Source: Notospermus geniculatus
Lineage: Eukaryota; Nemertea; Pilidiophora; Heteronemertea; Lineidae
Assembly (NCBI GenBank): GCA_002633025.1
Contig: NMRB01001179.1
Location: forward strand, 135,146-199,145
Direction of reading: 5' to 3'
Length of the DNA: 64,000 nt
Under the pieces are notes generated by a model. The model was not told where the DNA came from and made no database searches. It saw only the letters and a list, made by a program, of their open reading frames with translations. Below, one piece after another: positions 55,003-64,000 of this stretch; the first letter of the stretch is position 1, and each line of letters starts with the position of its first letter. Position numbers and translations under genes: made by a program.

Positions 55003-55768
55003 TGAAGCTATCCTGAACAATATTGTTCCATTCAATGGGGATCCTAGCTTGACAGAGGGCAGCACACCGAAACCCGGTCCTAATACAATGGACGCCTTTT
55101 GTGGGGGAAATTGATCAGGACCGGGATGTCAGTTTCACTTCAATAGTGTTAACTACTAGCGACACCTATTGAAAAAGTCGGCTATCACCCCCATAGGAAA
55201 TCGACATGGGGCCATAGACAACCTGAATGATTTAGAACAATAGATTTCTGCACATCACAGCAACACCAAATCGTTCCCCAAGAAAGCACCAAGGCATAGC
55301 CTACCAGCAATCTGTCCTTCAGCAGTGGCGATGAATACCAAATAGTTCCTTTCAGACTGCAACAACCGAAATGGCCTGAACGAGCAAATGTTGCTAAAAA
55401 GAATCTAAGATGAACCAATCTTCGAAGGAAAACTGTAGTGTGCACTGGGCTATTAGGCTAAAAACAGTCTTACCAATCCCAACCTGGAGGAGACATACCA
55501 ACAATACAGAATTACAAAGGATTAGGCAGTGTTGATAGACAGTTCAGCCAACCTTTTGTATTTTCAGACTAAGACAAAGAAGGTGCCAACAGCAGACGTC
55601 GGTGTTATTTCGTATCGTATTGAGATTAGGGCATGACCCTGAGGGAGGAAGATTATAGAAGAAATGACAGGAGCGAAGACAGATGTCGAAAGGCGATTAT
55701 AAGGAACTTGGTCGGAAAATTTTAGCGGTTGTCAGAGAATGGGTATCAACAGGCTGGAGGTTGTGAAA

Positions 55769-56004
55769 TAGACTCTATTCCTCCAAAAGAGCGCAGCACC
55801 TGACGGGACAGCGTCATGACGTCCCACACGTCATTTCTGAACGCATGACGTGACTCAAAAAAAAATCCGGTTGTTTCAGCGATCATGACGTCGTGAAACA
55901 ATCTGATTTTTTTTCGTCTCGCCTCAAAACATCATGAATGACCTGCGGGACGTCTTGGACGCTGTCCCGTCAGGTGCTGCACTCTTTTAGAGGAATATCC
56001 TGTA
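55769..56004. mobile_element. Hairpin MITE, family H, copy 4
   Basis: TAGACTCTATTCCTCCAAAA, GAGCGCAGCACCTGACGGG and the inverse on the right, ending AGGAATATCCTGTA. The interior is nearly the same as at 14355-14592 (AAATCCGGTTGTTTCAGCG). Confidence 0.88.
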
Positions 56005-56040
56005 TTAACTCATCTGCACTCAGGTTTGATAAAAGACAGT

Positions 56041-56338
56041 GGGCCGTATTCTAGAAGCTTTGTTAACTCTAAAGACGCTGCTCCACTTGACAATTTTCTC
56101 ACAGAAGTTGGCTCTCAATGGGCAACTCAACTGCGAGCAGTTGTTTGTGTCATTGGTACCCGCGTAAGCCGTAAGGAAACAAACAATGGTGAATTGCCCA
56201 TTGTGAGCCAACTTCTGCGAGAAAACTGTCAAGTGGAGCAGTGCCTTTAGGTTTACCTTTAGCTATTTTGTTTGCAGGGCAAAATACAAAAGCTTAAAGT
56301 GAACCTTGGAGTTAAGGAGGCTCCTAGAATACAAGCCA
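56041..56338. mobile_element. MITE ending GGCCGTATTCTAGAAGC
   Basis: GGCCGTATTCTAGAAGC and GCTCCTAGAATACAAGCC are imperfect inverse ends. Inner arms TCCACTTGACAATTTTCTCA and TTGGCTCTCAATGGGCAA are repeated inverted. A related inner sequence lies near 23395-23460. Confidence 0.75.
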
Positions 56339-57551
56339 GTATCTTCAGTCATGTTTTCTGATGGCTGGGGAAATAAATTGGAAGAAATTTGAAGAAACAT
56401 TCTTCAGATGGTTCTCAGAAACAAACTTTCTTCAAGTATTTTTTAATCGACACAACAGGATGTGAGAAAACTTTGAGAAAAGATGCTGTGTCTGCTGGGT
56501 AGATGAGTTAAAGGGCATGATATTTGCCAGTGTTAAACCACTGAGAAGTTGGTGCAAGTCAGATTTCACATGAGTCAATAAAATCTGTCCTGTGCAGTCA
56601 ACCATGGAAGGATTTTGAATCTGCTGGTGTCAAATTAATCGAGAGAGCTTGCTCTTCAAGTACATATGTATATTTTAGGGTAAATGCCAAAATTGTAAAA
56701 GATATTCACCATTTTGTAAGTTTAACATTTTTATTGAGCCACTCTGTAGTATGTTTTACTTCTATGATTTCTCTACCTGCATACATCATGATTAGTGCAG
56801 AAAAACCCTACAAAGTTGACGAGTACTTTCAATGAATAAGGTATTTATAGATACAGATTTTATCTGATTTCAAGCAAAGAAAACATACATTTAAAAGCTT
56901 TGAGAAAACGCGTGTACTGGGAATTGTTTTTTACCAATGCTCGTTTTCCGCAATTAGATTGCCATAAGTTAAGCAAATTGAATGAAGACAAATTAAGTTA
57001 GTGGTTTTGAAGTTCATCTACTCAACAGGGAGGCTACTGAGTCGGCGAGGATGAAAGGTGGAGAGAAACTAAGAGAGTTACATTTGCCATCTTCAAACAG
57101 AGACAAACAAGCTCTGACCAGACCACATCAGTGTTGAAATCACCGTGGTTTTTTCCCCAACAGTCTCTCCCAGTTAACGTGGAGACACACGATGCCTTTT
57201 TATACTGAGTCTGTTCAATCCGGTTTGAGGCCAATTCTCTTACCGGTCTTTTTTGTATCATGAAAAGGGAAGGATAGTACAGGTCGCATGGCTTTTTCTT
57301 GGTACAAATTCGCAGAAGTGGCCTCGATCCGGATCAAACTGACTTCATGTGAAGAGGGTCAGTCCTCAAAAAGTGGCGGACAAAAATCGGTAAATTACGA
57401 TTTCATAATGTTGCCTACCAAGCAGCTGTACTGTACACATCACCAAATTGTCCTTGGTGCATTCACACTGCCAACTTGTGTTGTAAATTGACCGATGGAT
57501 GGAGGAGGCCAGTGTAGCTGCCTTCACATGTCTCATCCAACTTCACATGAT

Positions 57552-57795
57552 TACCGTTCTCAAATTGACGTAAACGACAAAGATCTGTGCGCACTTCTGC
57601 CGAAATCTCAACCACAACCTTGGTCAGAAACTGAATGACGTAACGCAGACAACCCCACGACAATGACGTCGAAGACGTTGCATCAGACTCGACCATTGCT
57701 GAATCAAAGATGGCATCACGTCAGCCGGTTTCAGATCGAGGTTCTGGTAGCGATTTCGGCAGACATGCACAGATCTGCGAATTCGAGAATCGTCC
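57552..57795. mobile_element. Hairpin MITE, family E, copy 5
   Basis: TTCTCAAATTGACGTAAACG at the left and GCGAATTCGAGAATCGTC at the right, with ATCTCAACCACAACCTTGGT and GATCGAGGTTCTGG arms and a CAATGACGTCGAAGACG centre. Confidence 0.85.
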
Positions 57796-57863
57796 AACAC
57801 TGAGTATCTGATATTGGTAAAATCTTAATTTTGGACTTGCTGACCATCACTTCAGCCGCTAAG

Positions 57864-58093
57864 GTCAAGGTCCAGTGGCCAAATTACCAGCAGCACCACG
57901 GACATCAATCAGTCATGCCTACATTCGTGACAGAGAACCAAGCCCTTTTCATAGTGCATCAAGCAAGGCCAGAAAAATAATACAGAATATGTGCCGTAAT
58001 GGACAGGCACTGAGTAAAGAAGATCGCTTCAGGCTAAGGATGCCGCCATCATCTGTACATATCGTAGTACATTACGGACGCGGTTTCGTTTGA
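57864..58093 (+). CDS. Candidate terminal exon of an unknown gene
   Basis: After a possible acceptor (CCGCTAAG) the frame reads VAKLPAAPRTSISHAYIRDR, then SPFHSASSKARKIIQNMCRN, GQALSKEDRFRLRMPPSS and VHIVVHYGRGFV before TGA. The residue mix (Arg, Lys, Ser, His with conserved-looking blocks) is more protein-like than other open frames of this size in the window. I recognise no family. An in-frame TAA just upstream means it must start by splicing or at a non-ATG codon. No partner exon was found. Confidence 0.35.
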
Positions 58094-58734
58094 AACAATA
58101 CATGAAATGGACATCGCGGTGGAGTGTCTTTCTGATGCATGCACGTTCTGTGACAACCCGAAGAAGGAAATTAAAAATCTTTTGTGAACGGACACCTTAG
58201 GGCTGGTAAACAAAGACCGTCATTGGCATTCGGGTAAACGTCTTTGAAATACGACAGAGGCTGAAGTGATGCATGCAGTATTCATATAGTACAAAGATAT
58301 GGTCATGCTCATCCCTTAGCGAGCTAAGGAATTTAAAAATAAGCTCTTTGGGTTTACATCAGTTGGCGGGCTCAAGTCATTTTTTTATTCGCCTGGTTTT
58401 GCCTTAAAGTCAGGTGAAGGAGATTGGATTACTTTTGGTCGGTGTCTGATGTCGACGTTTGAATCTGTCTCATGTTGTAGAGGAATGACTATTTCATTCG
58501 CTTGGGATTTTAAGTTGATTTTTACAAACATGGGCAGGAATCAGGTAGCACAGAAAGGGATTGTTTTTTAGGTTTCCTAGTGCAGAGGATGACTTAGATC
58601 TATTCTGCTAAAAAATCCTTTAGTCTACATCTTTGTATTTAAATCACATGAGAAGGTACCAGGAATGGAATGAAATTTCTGAGGTGATGGCTAAGGATTG
58701 AAGATTGGCCAAGAACTCAAGAAAGATCAACCAA

Positions 58735-59044
58735 TACACCGATTTCACATCTCGCACGATCGCAGCGCCGCTGGTAGAATTTCTGACGGCCACTTCCATT
58801 TTCAACCTCACTACCAGGAGTACGGGCAAAAATTTCCTGGATCGAGGTTGAATTGCTCGCATTGGTTCCAAATGCCGCCACCAGGGGATGGATCCCTGGC
58901 GACGGTATCGGGAACCAACACGTGTTTTTCAACCTCGATCTAAGAAATATTTGCCTTACTCCTGATAGTGAGGTTGAAAACGGAAGTGGCTGTCAGAAAT
59001 TCTACCAGGGGCGCTGCGATCGTGCGAGATTTGAAATCGGTGTA
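58735..59044. mobile_element. Long-TIR MITE (TACACCGATTTCACATCTCG)
   Basis: TACACCGATTTCACATCTCG, CACGATCGCAGCGCC and CTGGTAGAATTTCTGACGGC at the left are matched by CTGTCAGAAATTCTACCAG, GGCGCTGCGATCGTGCGAG and TTTGAAATCGGTGTA at the right. TIRs exceed 60 bp, with a second inverted pair around AACCTCGATC. Family N copy 59045-59211 abuts it directly. Confidence 0.88.
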
Positions 59045-59211
59045 TAGGAGCAGTCAGCCCCGCTTACTGCCAAAAGATGGCAGCAAAGTTGTAGTCGAAC
59101 AATACAAAAGAAAATTCTCCTGATTGGTGCTCAATCAAGCATGAATGGGTCCACTTTAGCATTGAACTGGACCGTAGTGACACCTATTGGTCAACTGACT
59201 GACAGCTCCTA
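59045..59211 (+). mobile_element. Hairpin MITE, family N
   Basis: TAGGAGCAGTCAGCCCCG at the left and CTGACTGACAGCTCCTA at the right, with CCAAAAGATGGCAGCAAAG inside. It is inserted exactly at the end of the preceding MITE. Confidence 0.85.
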
Positions 59212-59995
59212 CTGTAATGTGCCTTTTTCTGTGCCTCTTTCAAAGTACAATTTCATCAATGAATCAAGTCTTGAAAATTTCGTCAGTGAATCAACCTTGA
59301 AAATTCCGTCGAATCACGCCTTGAAACCTGAGAATACCGGTACTGTGAATTTTCATGGGTATTCCATGCACAGAATTCCTTCAACAACTTCCAACTTCCC
59401 GATGATTCATGACTTAGCTCACTGGGCAGAAAGGTTGCACAGAGGCCAAGATTCGGTGGTCAATCATTTGATGAATTGGAAATCATCCTGACACTTGTAG
59501 TGTTGGCGCATGTTGTCATTTTCCTGGAATACAACTCCTGATGTTGAATTCTGACATGTTGTTGCTGAATTCTGTGGGGCCTGATCGCTGATGCATGGCA
59601 GCACACAGGTCAGCGATGTTTGAGCAGGCTATCAACATGGAGAGCAGTTCTGGTCAGTTGTATGAGATGGTAGCCAACACGATTTACACTACGGAATTTT
59701 CACCGTGCTCGGTACCGGTACAACTTTGCCAAATATAACAGGTCGAGCCAACTAACTTGTCCCGGTACCAAATGGCAGTGTAAGCTGGCCTGTCCCACCA
59801 GAATTTCAAAGCAGACTCGGTCCGGGTCGAGCTCAGCACGCTTCAACCAAGCTCGGGTAAAAACGGCGTATGATTTCACACAGGCCATAGTCTCGCTTGG
59901 CCAGACGCTACGGGCTCACCTCTTCGGTAAATCACACTCCGCGTCTGGCTCTTTTAGAGATTAACAGTCGTGAAGACCGCGTGGTGGCAGCACGG

Positions 59996-60102
59996 GTCCT
60001 TGGGTTTTCCCAACCTCGTTCGCTTTCTGACAATATAGCGAGTGGTCCAAGGTTGTCTGAGCGAACTATACCCCTGGGGACGAGGTTGGGTTTTCCTGGA
60101 AG
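59996..60102. mobile_element. Hairpin element (CCAACCTCGTTCGCT)
   Basis: TCCTTGGGTTTTCCCAACCTCG and CGAGGTTGGGTTTTCCTGGA form inverted ends, with TTCGCTTTCTGACAATATAG and TTGTCTGAGCGAACTATA inside. Confidence 0.65.
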
Positions 60103-60494
60103 TAATTTCCGCGGGAATTATGAGTGAGAAAGCTTGGTGATTGGCTGGAGTCCAGTGGAGTGCCATCTAGTGGTGGTACCGGCTTTTGAGCCCCAAAAGT
60201 GACAGTGTGTAGAGGAGATGGGGACGTCGGATACATACTGGGGCCGAGTGTACACAGGCCAGGGATCAAGATTTCTCAGTACCAATCAAATCCATGTGAA
60301 AAATCTCATACCTCCACTCATTTTGAGACAAATCCTGTCAAAAATCAACAGAAAATTTCACTAGTGAAATACCAAGTAATGTGCAAATCCACTCCAACGC
60401 GTCATATAACGCATTAGATTTGGCGATATCCTCATAGCCACAAATGACAATTCCAACACGGACACAACATGAAGATGAATGGGAACGGACTCAC

Positions 60495-60570
60495 TTTCAA
60501 GTGTCTCAAAAGACATTCTGGTAAGCACAGCCAAGGCAGGACTCCCAACACTACCACCATAAGACTCAAA
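60495..60570 (-). CDS. Candidate exon of an unknown minus-strand gene
   Basis: A T-rich tract ends in an acceptor (GTTTTATGGCAG), followed by FESYGGSVGSPALAVLTRMS FETLE and a good donor (AAA/gtgagt). 76 nt, short, and of no family I recognise. It is supported mainly by the quality of both splice sites. It could belong to the same gene as 62050-62198. Confidence 0.3.
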
Positions 60571-60917
60571 CTGCCATAAAACACCAAATGCAACCAAAAG
60601 GAGATAAAATAAAGCACTCACAACTGTCAAACTAATATCGAAACACATGATTGATCAGACAATTATGGCATCATCTGAGCTTGGTAATATTGTAGCAGGC
60701 ACCAAAGATGGCAATTACGCCTGGAAGTGACAGCTGAGAGGAAAACATAACCATAGTATAATAAATATTGGACAATGTTAACCAAATTGTTTCCCGATGA
60801 AACGGGCAATTCGTGAGATGGGACCATCTCAAGACACATGATGAGATCCGCCTAAAGACTCATGATAAGCCCCTTTCCACTACTACTGCTTATTCACTTC
60901 TGGGATCTTTACTAGAA

Positions 60918-60975
60918 AGTGCCTGAGGAAGACCCCGCTTGGGGTCAAAAATTTGTGAAATTCAGAGACGACTTT
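60918..60975 (+). repeat. Repeat fragment with CTGAGGA-stem-loop motif, copy 3
   Basis: AAAGTGCCTGAGGAAGACCC, CGCTT, GGGGTC, AAAAATTTGTGAAATTC, then AGAGACGACTTTA. Same order as 16495-16571 in the opposite orientation. Confidence 0.55.
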
Positions 60976-61113
60976 ATGTGGCGTTTGCAGTGAACAGTGT
61001 GGTTTTCACAGGCTTTGGAGAATCCTTTGACGGTTTAACAATACATGGTGTGTTAGTTACCACATGTGCCTGTGAAAACCGCACCTTCACTACAAACCCG
61101 GCATAAACCGCTA
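60975..61113. mobile_element. Hairpin element (TGTGGTTTTCACAGGC)
   Basis: TATGTGGCGTTTGCAGTGAA and GTGTGGTTTTCACAGGC at the left match GCCTGTGAAAACCGCACC and TTCACTACAAACCCGGCATA at the right. It lies immediately beside the motif at 60918-60975. Confidence 0.65.
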
Positions 61114-62049
61114 GAGTGGAAACGGGATTTAAAGCACACAGGCAGACCTCCTATTCAGACCACTGCATGATGAGCCGACTGTGCTTCTGGAACGATGAGC
61201 TCAAACTCAACTCATTATTGGCTCCTTTGACAATATCGAGGAATCCAACTGACGTCATCAAATCATGTGACTGGCCGTCAATATGACGCAAACTGGCGTC
61301 AATAGGGTGCTACATGTGGATTGACATTGCACCTGACGTGACGAGACAGCACACGAAATAATGTCATCGTGACGTTCCTTCAGGAAACAGGTGGTCAATT
61401 TGACAGCCAATGTGGCCTTTATGACGTCACGTGGGAAACCTCTATTGGGCTATTTACAATGCAGGAGGAAACCAAAGCCCCTGGAAGAAACCTTTGCTGT
61501 CAAAAAGAGTAGCCCTCTCTATCACATTGTTTCATTCCCGTACCTGGAATTGAACTCAAACCTCAGAAGTGACAGGCACTAGACATCTGCACTTCACCAC
61601 TCTGACAGCCCACACCACATGAGATAAGTTCTATAGAAATTGCTAATGTAATCCTTTCCGGATGCCATAGAAACTGCATGTATCATCTTCACATACCCAG
61701 CCAATATACCACTACGACTACCCTGATCAGCAACCATAACATGCAAGCATCATAACTCAACTCTCAAAATGTGCTATCCGAATTCCCAATAGCATCCTGC
61801 AATTGTTGGTCAGCAAGCGAGATTGCAATCTGCAGCATTGCTAAGCAATACAGTTCATGGTAAGTTCATCCTTCAACACCAACAACGCTCGTCTTGGCAG
61901 TTTTACCACGAGCTTACAATGTGGGAGGGAAACGGATAAATCAACAAGGAGCAACTACAGAACAAACATCTGACTTTAACACCCGAACATACAGAGTTAT
62001 TCCTAGGCTTCTTGGGCGTAATCGCATCCACAAATGCTGGAAGTCGCAC
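61114..62049. other. Intergenic, no gene recognised
   Basis: Includes several TGACGTCA or GTGACGTT words (61255-61445) and scattered short open frames on the plus strand that lack splice support. No repeat copy shared with the rest of the window. Confidence 0.4.
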
Positions 62050-62198
62050 CTGGGGGGCGGTGAGCAGAGCAGTAAATCCTGACAAACTCTTTTCTACCCA
62101 CATCCCCAACAGCAACAGGTCTGACTTAATGGTTGCTAACTCTTCATTCAACACATTCTCTTGAGCTGCATGCTTGTTCTGACCTGTAGCTTCTGGCT
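62050..62198 (-). CDS. Candidate internal exon of an unknown minus-strand gene
   Basis: Acceptor GTGAGCAG, donor CAG/gtgcga, 149 nt, phase 2 in and phase 0 out. Reads PEATGQNKHAAQENVLNEEL then ATIKSDLLLLGMWVEKSLSG and FTALLTAPQ, with a predicted helical, coiled-coil-like heptad pattern in the middle. I do not recognise the family. It may join 60495-60570 and 63210-63527, or may be the 5' part of NKD, although it does not resemble known NKD N-termini. Confidence 0.4.
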
Positions 62199-62242
62199 CT
62201 GCTCACCATAGTTATTCAAGCATTTTACAACAATTTCAAGCC

Positions 62243-62830
62243 AGGCGTACATCGCACTTGCGACTGGAAGCAACTGATCCGGACCCATGTTCCTGAAGCT
62301 GTCGTTAGGTTAACGATATCGTTACGCTTTGCATTTTTCCAGTTTTAACGACATCGTTAACCTAACGACAGCTTCGGGAACATAGGCCCTGATCAGTCCC
62401 TGGTGATGTAGGCACTGTGAGCACATCACAAATTCAGCAACTCAGTAAGACTAGGAGGATCCAATCAGTTGTCATGTCCTGACTGCATACATCGCACTTG
62501 CGACTGGCAGCAACTCGGGTAACATCCGGGGCGTTGAGACTCGATGAGACTAGGTTTCATTCAGAAGACTGGCAGTGATCAGTCACAAGCCTGCGTACAT
62601 CGCAGCGACTGCACAAAACTGGGTACATCTAGTCGCAAGAAAGTTGAACATGTGCAACTAATGGCGACTGGCAAAATCTCAGTTCCAGTGAATCGCAAGG
62701 GTGCGTACATAGACCGTTTCTGGCGACTGATCAGTCGCCCAGTCACCTCAGTTCCAGCTAGATTCTCCCAGTCGCCAGTAGCTCAGTGGCGACTAGTTGT
62801 CTCCAGTCGCAAGTGTGATGTACGCTAGGC
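62243..62830. mobile_element. MITE with GCGTACATCGCACTTGCGAC ends
   Basis: GGCGTACATCGCACTTGCGA at the left and TCGCAAGTGTGATGTACGC at the right are inverse. Inside, CATACATCGCACTTGCGACT, GTACATCGCAGCGACTG and many TGGCGACT/AGTCGC words repeat. A palindrome is nested at 62287-62393. Confidence 0.75.
62287..62393. mobile_element. Nested near-perfect palindrome (GCTGTCGTTAGGTTAACGAT)
   Basis: ATGTTCCTGAAGCTGTCGTT and AGGTTAACGATATCGTTA on the left mirror AACGACATCGTTAACCT and AACGACAGCTTCGGGAACAT on the right. About 107 bp. Confidence 0.88.
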
Positions 62831-63158
62831 TTACAAGCTTCTTCATGGGGACAACAGATTTTAACTCGGACTATTTCCTTACTTTCCATGCTAAAGGAAT
62901 GCCTCTCCATTATGAAACACAAACCAGCTAAGTAGCTGTATAGTAAAATACCATCGGGGAGAGATTCCACAGAAATGGATCAAGGTTGATACAACTGATG
63001 ATGGAAGCTTCTCTCCTTACTAAAAGCCAAGTAAATGTTATTCTGTTCACAAATAATGAAAGCATATTTATACACAAAGGCAGCGAAATGAACACTGTAT
63101 ACACGATGCCAAGGGCTTTGGCTAAAACCCGACTACATTTAGAGCATTATGGAGTCAG

Positions 63159-63527
63159 TTATCTGTTGATCTGCCTCGCTTTCTTCCTCCGTTTACCCGA
63201 GGGACTTCCATGCATTACGAATTTAAATCTGTTTGAGTTATTAACTGGAAATATCACCTGCGGTTGCTGGAGAACCCCTTTCTTTACGTTCTCTGATAAA
63301 TATACTTCCGAACAATACAATGAAATGTCATTGCTGAGCATCTTGCCTTGATTTTGACATTTTGTTCCCACATAATCCAGTTTTTGTTGGCTGTGTGATT
63401 CCAAGTGGCTGCTGGAAGTGCCTGAGGATGTAATTGACAATGAGGAATCAGCAGAACTACTGCTACTGGAGGCACTGTCAGTGGCTGTACCTTTTTTCAA
63501 TGTTTCATCCCTGGTGCACTGCGTCAA
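63159..63527 (-). CDS. Candidate Ser-rich exon of an unknown gene
   Basis: Open from TQCTRDETLKKGTATDSASS through a Ser run, then HLESHSQQKLDYVGTK and QVIFPVNNSNRFKFVMHGSP to a stop after KKARQINR. A donor-like CGG/gtaaac near 63200 would end the exon after GSPSG. Low-complexity sequence makes chance openness likely. No family recognised. Confidence 0.25.
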   Translation of the reverse strand: MTQCTRDETLKKGTATDSASSSSSSADSSLSITSSGTSSSHLESHSQQKLDYVGTKCQNQGKMLSNDISLYCSEVYLSENVKKGVLQQPQVIFPVNNSNRFKFVMHGSPSGKRRKKARQINR

Positions 63528-63851
63528 GGATGTCTTGACGTGACGTCATTGCTTTGCTTTGCTCTGGTTTTGACGTCTTTGGTACAACCATTCAAGGACT
63601 GTCCTGTCAGGATAAAAGTTATGCAGGCCTCATGATAGGTGATGAAACTTCAGCCAATCATGTCCTTGCATTTTTTTTCTTGAAGACATTTCTGCCCTGA
63701 CGATGATCACTTCCTTAAACCGCCAAAGCTTATGACATTGTGCAATACAGTACTTCCAGTAATTTCAAATGACCCTGCAACATTCAGAATGTCTCCAGGG
63801 CTTACTTATATTGGGAGGAAAACAGGCAACTAAAGCCTAAAACTAAAGCCT

Positions 63852-64000
63852 AAAACTAAAGTCATACTTCGACGCACGACCATCGGCGTCCGACGCACGA
63901 TCAAAAGCTGGACGCCACCTTCGCAGAGTTGACTCCTATTTTCCAGCGTACTTCAGCGAGGGCGGCGCGTTATGAAATGACTCAAGTTAGTCACGCGATC
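63852..64000. mobile_element. MITE fragment running off the window
   Basis: AAGTCATACTTCGACGCACGACCATCGGCGTCCGACGC-type sequence (shown in parts: TCATACTTCGACGCACGA, CCATCGGCGTCCGACGC) matches the inverse of the right end of 8975-9499. AACTAAAGCCTAAA is repeated just before it. The other end lies beyond position 64000. Confidence 0.6.

Noticed and set aside
1-64000. Bacterial-type features (operons, CRISPR array, ribosome binding sites, phage)
   Set aside because: The window has spliced metazoan genes and eukaryotic transposons; no short spaced direct repeats with unique spacers were seen.

Overview
This is animal nuclear DNA, from an invertebrate with introns of moderate size and a very high load of short non-autonomous DNA transposons (MITEs). 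Three conserved bilaterian genes can be read with full exon/intron structure. The repeats, frequent ACATGTA words, single-N contig joins and an apparent allelic duplication suggest a highly heterozygous marine invertebrate, such as a lancelet, echinoderm, hemichordate or mollusc. I cannot choose among these from sequence alone.

Layout. 1-29.3 kb: no recognisable gene, only hairpin MITEs, tandem arrays and SINE copies. 29.3-34.4 kb, minus strand: the first 12 coding exons (465 residues) of CPSF1, the 160-kDa cleavage and polyadenylation specificity factor subunit. The remaining roughly two thirds of the gene should lie to the left but was not found. 34.4-38.0 kb: intergenic, between two divergently transcribed genes. 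38.0-45.4 kb, plus strand: a secreted, PPIB-type cyclophilin with an exon duplicated in tandem. 45.4-51.2 kb: intergenic repeats. 51.2-54.8 kb, minus strand: the 3' half of naked cuticle (NKD), including its EF-hand and His-rich tail. It is interrupted by a 1.1-1.3 kb tandem duplication with an N at the junction, most likely two haplotypes placed side by side. 55-64 kb: repeats plus a few unassigned candidate exons on both strands.

Most interesting point: cyclophilin exons 3a (42883-43002) and 3b (43053-43175) are both open, both phase 1-1 and separated by a 50-nt intron. That arrangement fits mutually exclusive splicing. The two exons differ at every S2-pocket gatekeeper position they encode (CypA numbering 73, 81, 82, 103) while keeping the rest of the fold. 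The gene would therefore make two isomerases with the same catalytic core and different substrate selectivity.

The genes do different jobs: mRNA 3' end formation, secretory-pathway prolyl isomerisation, and Wnt/Dishevelled antagonism. Nothing in the sequence suggests they are functionally linked.
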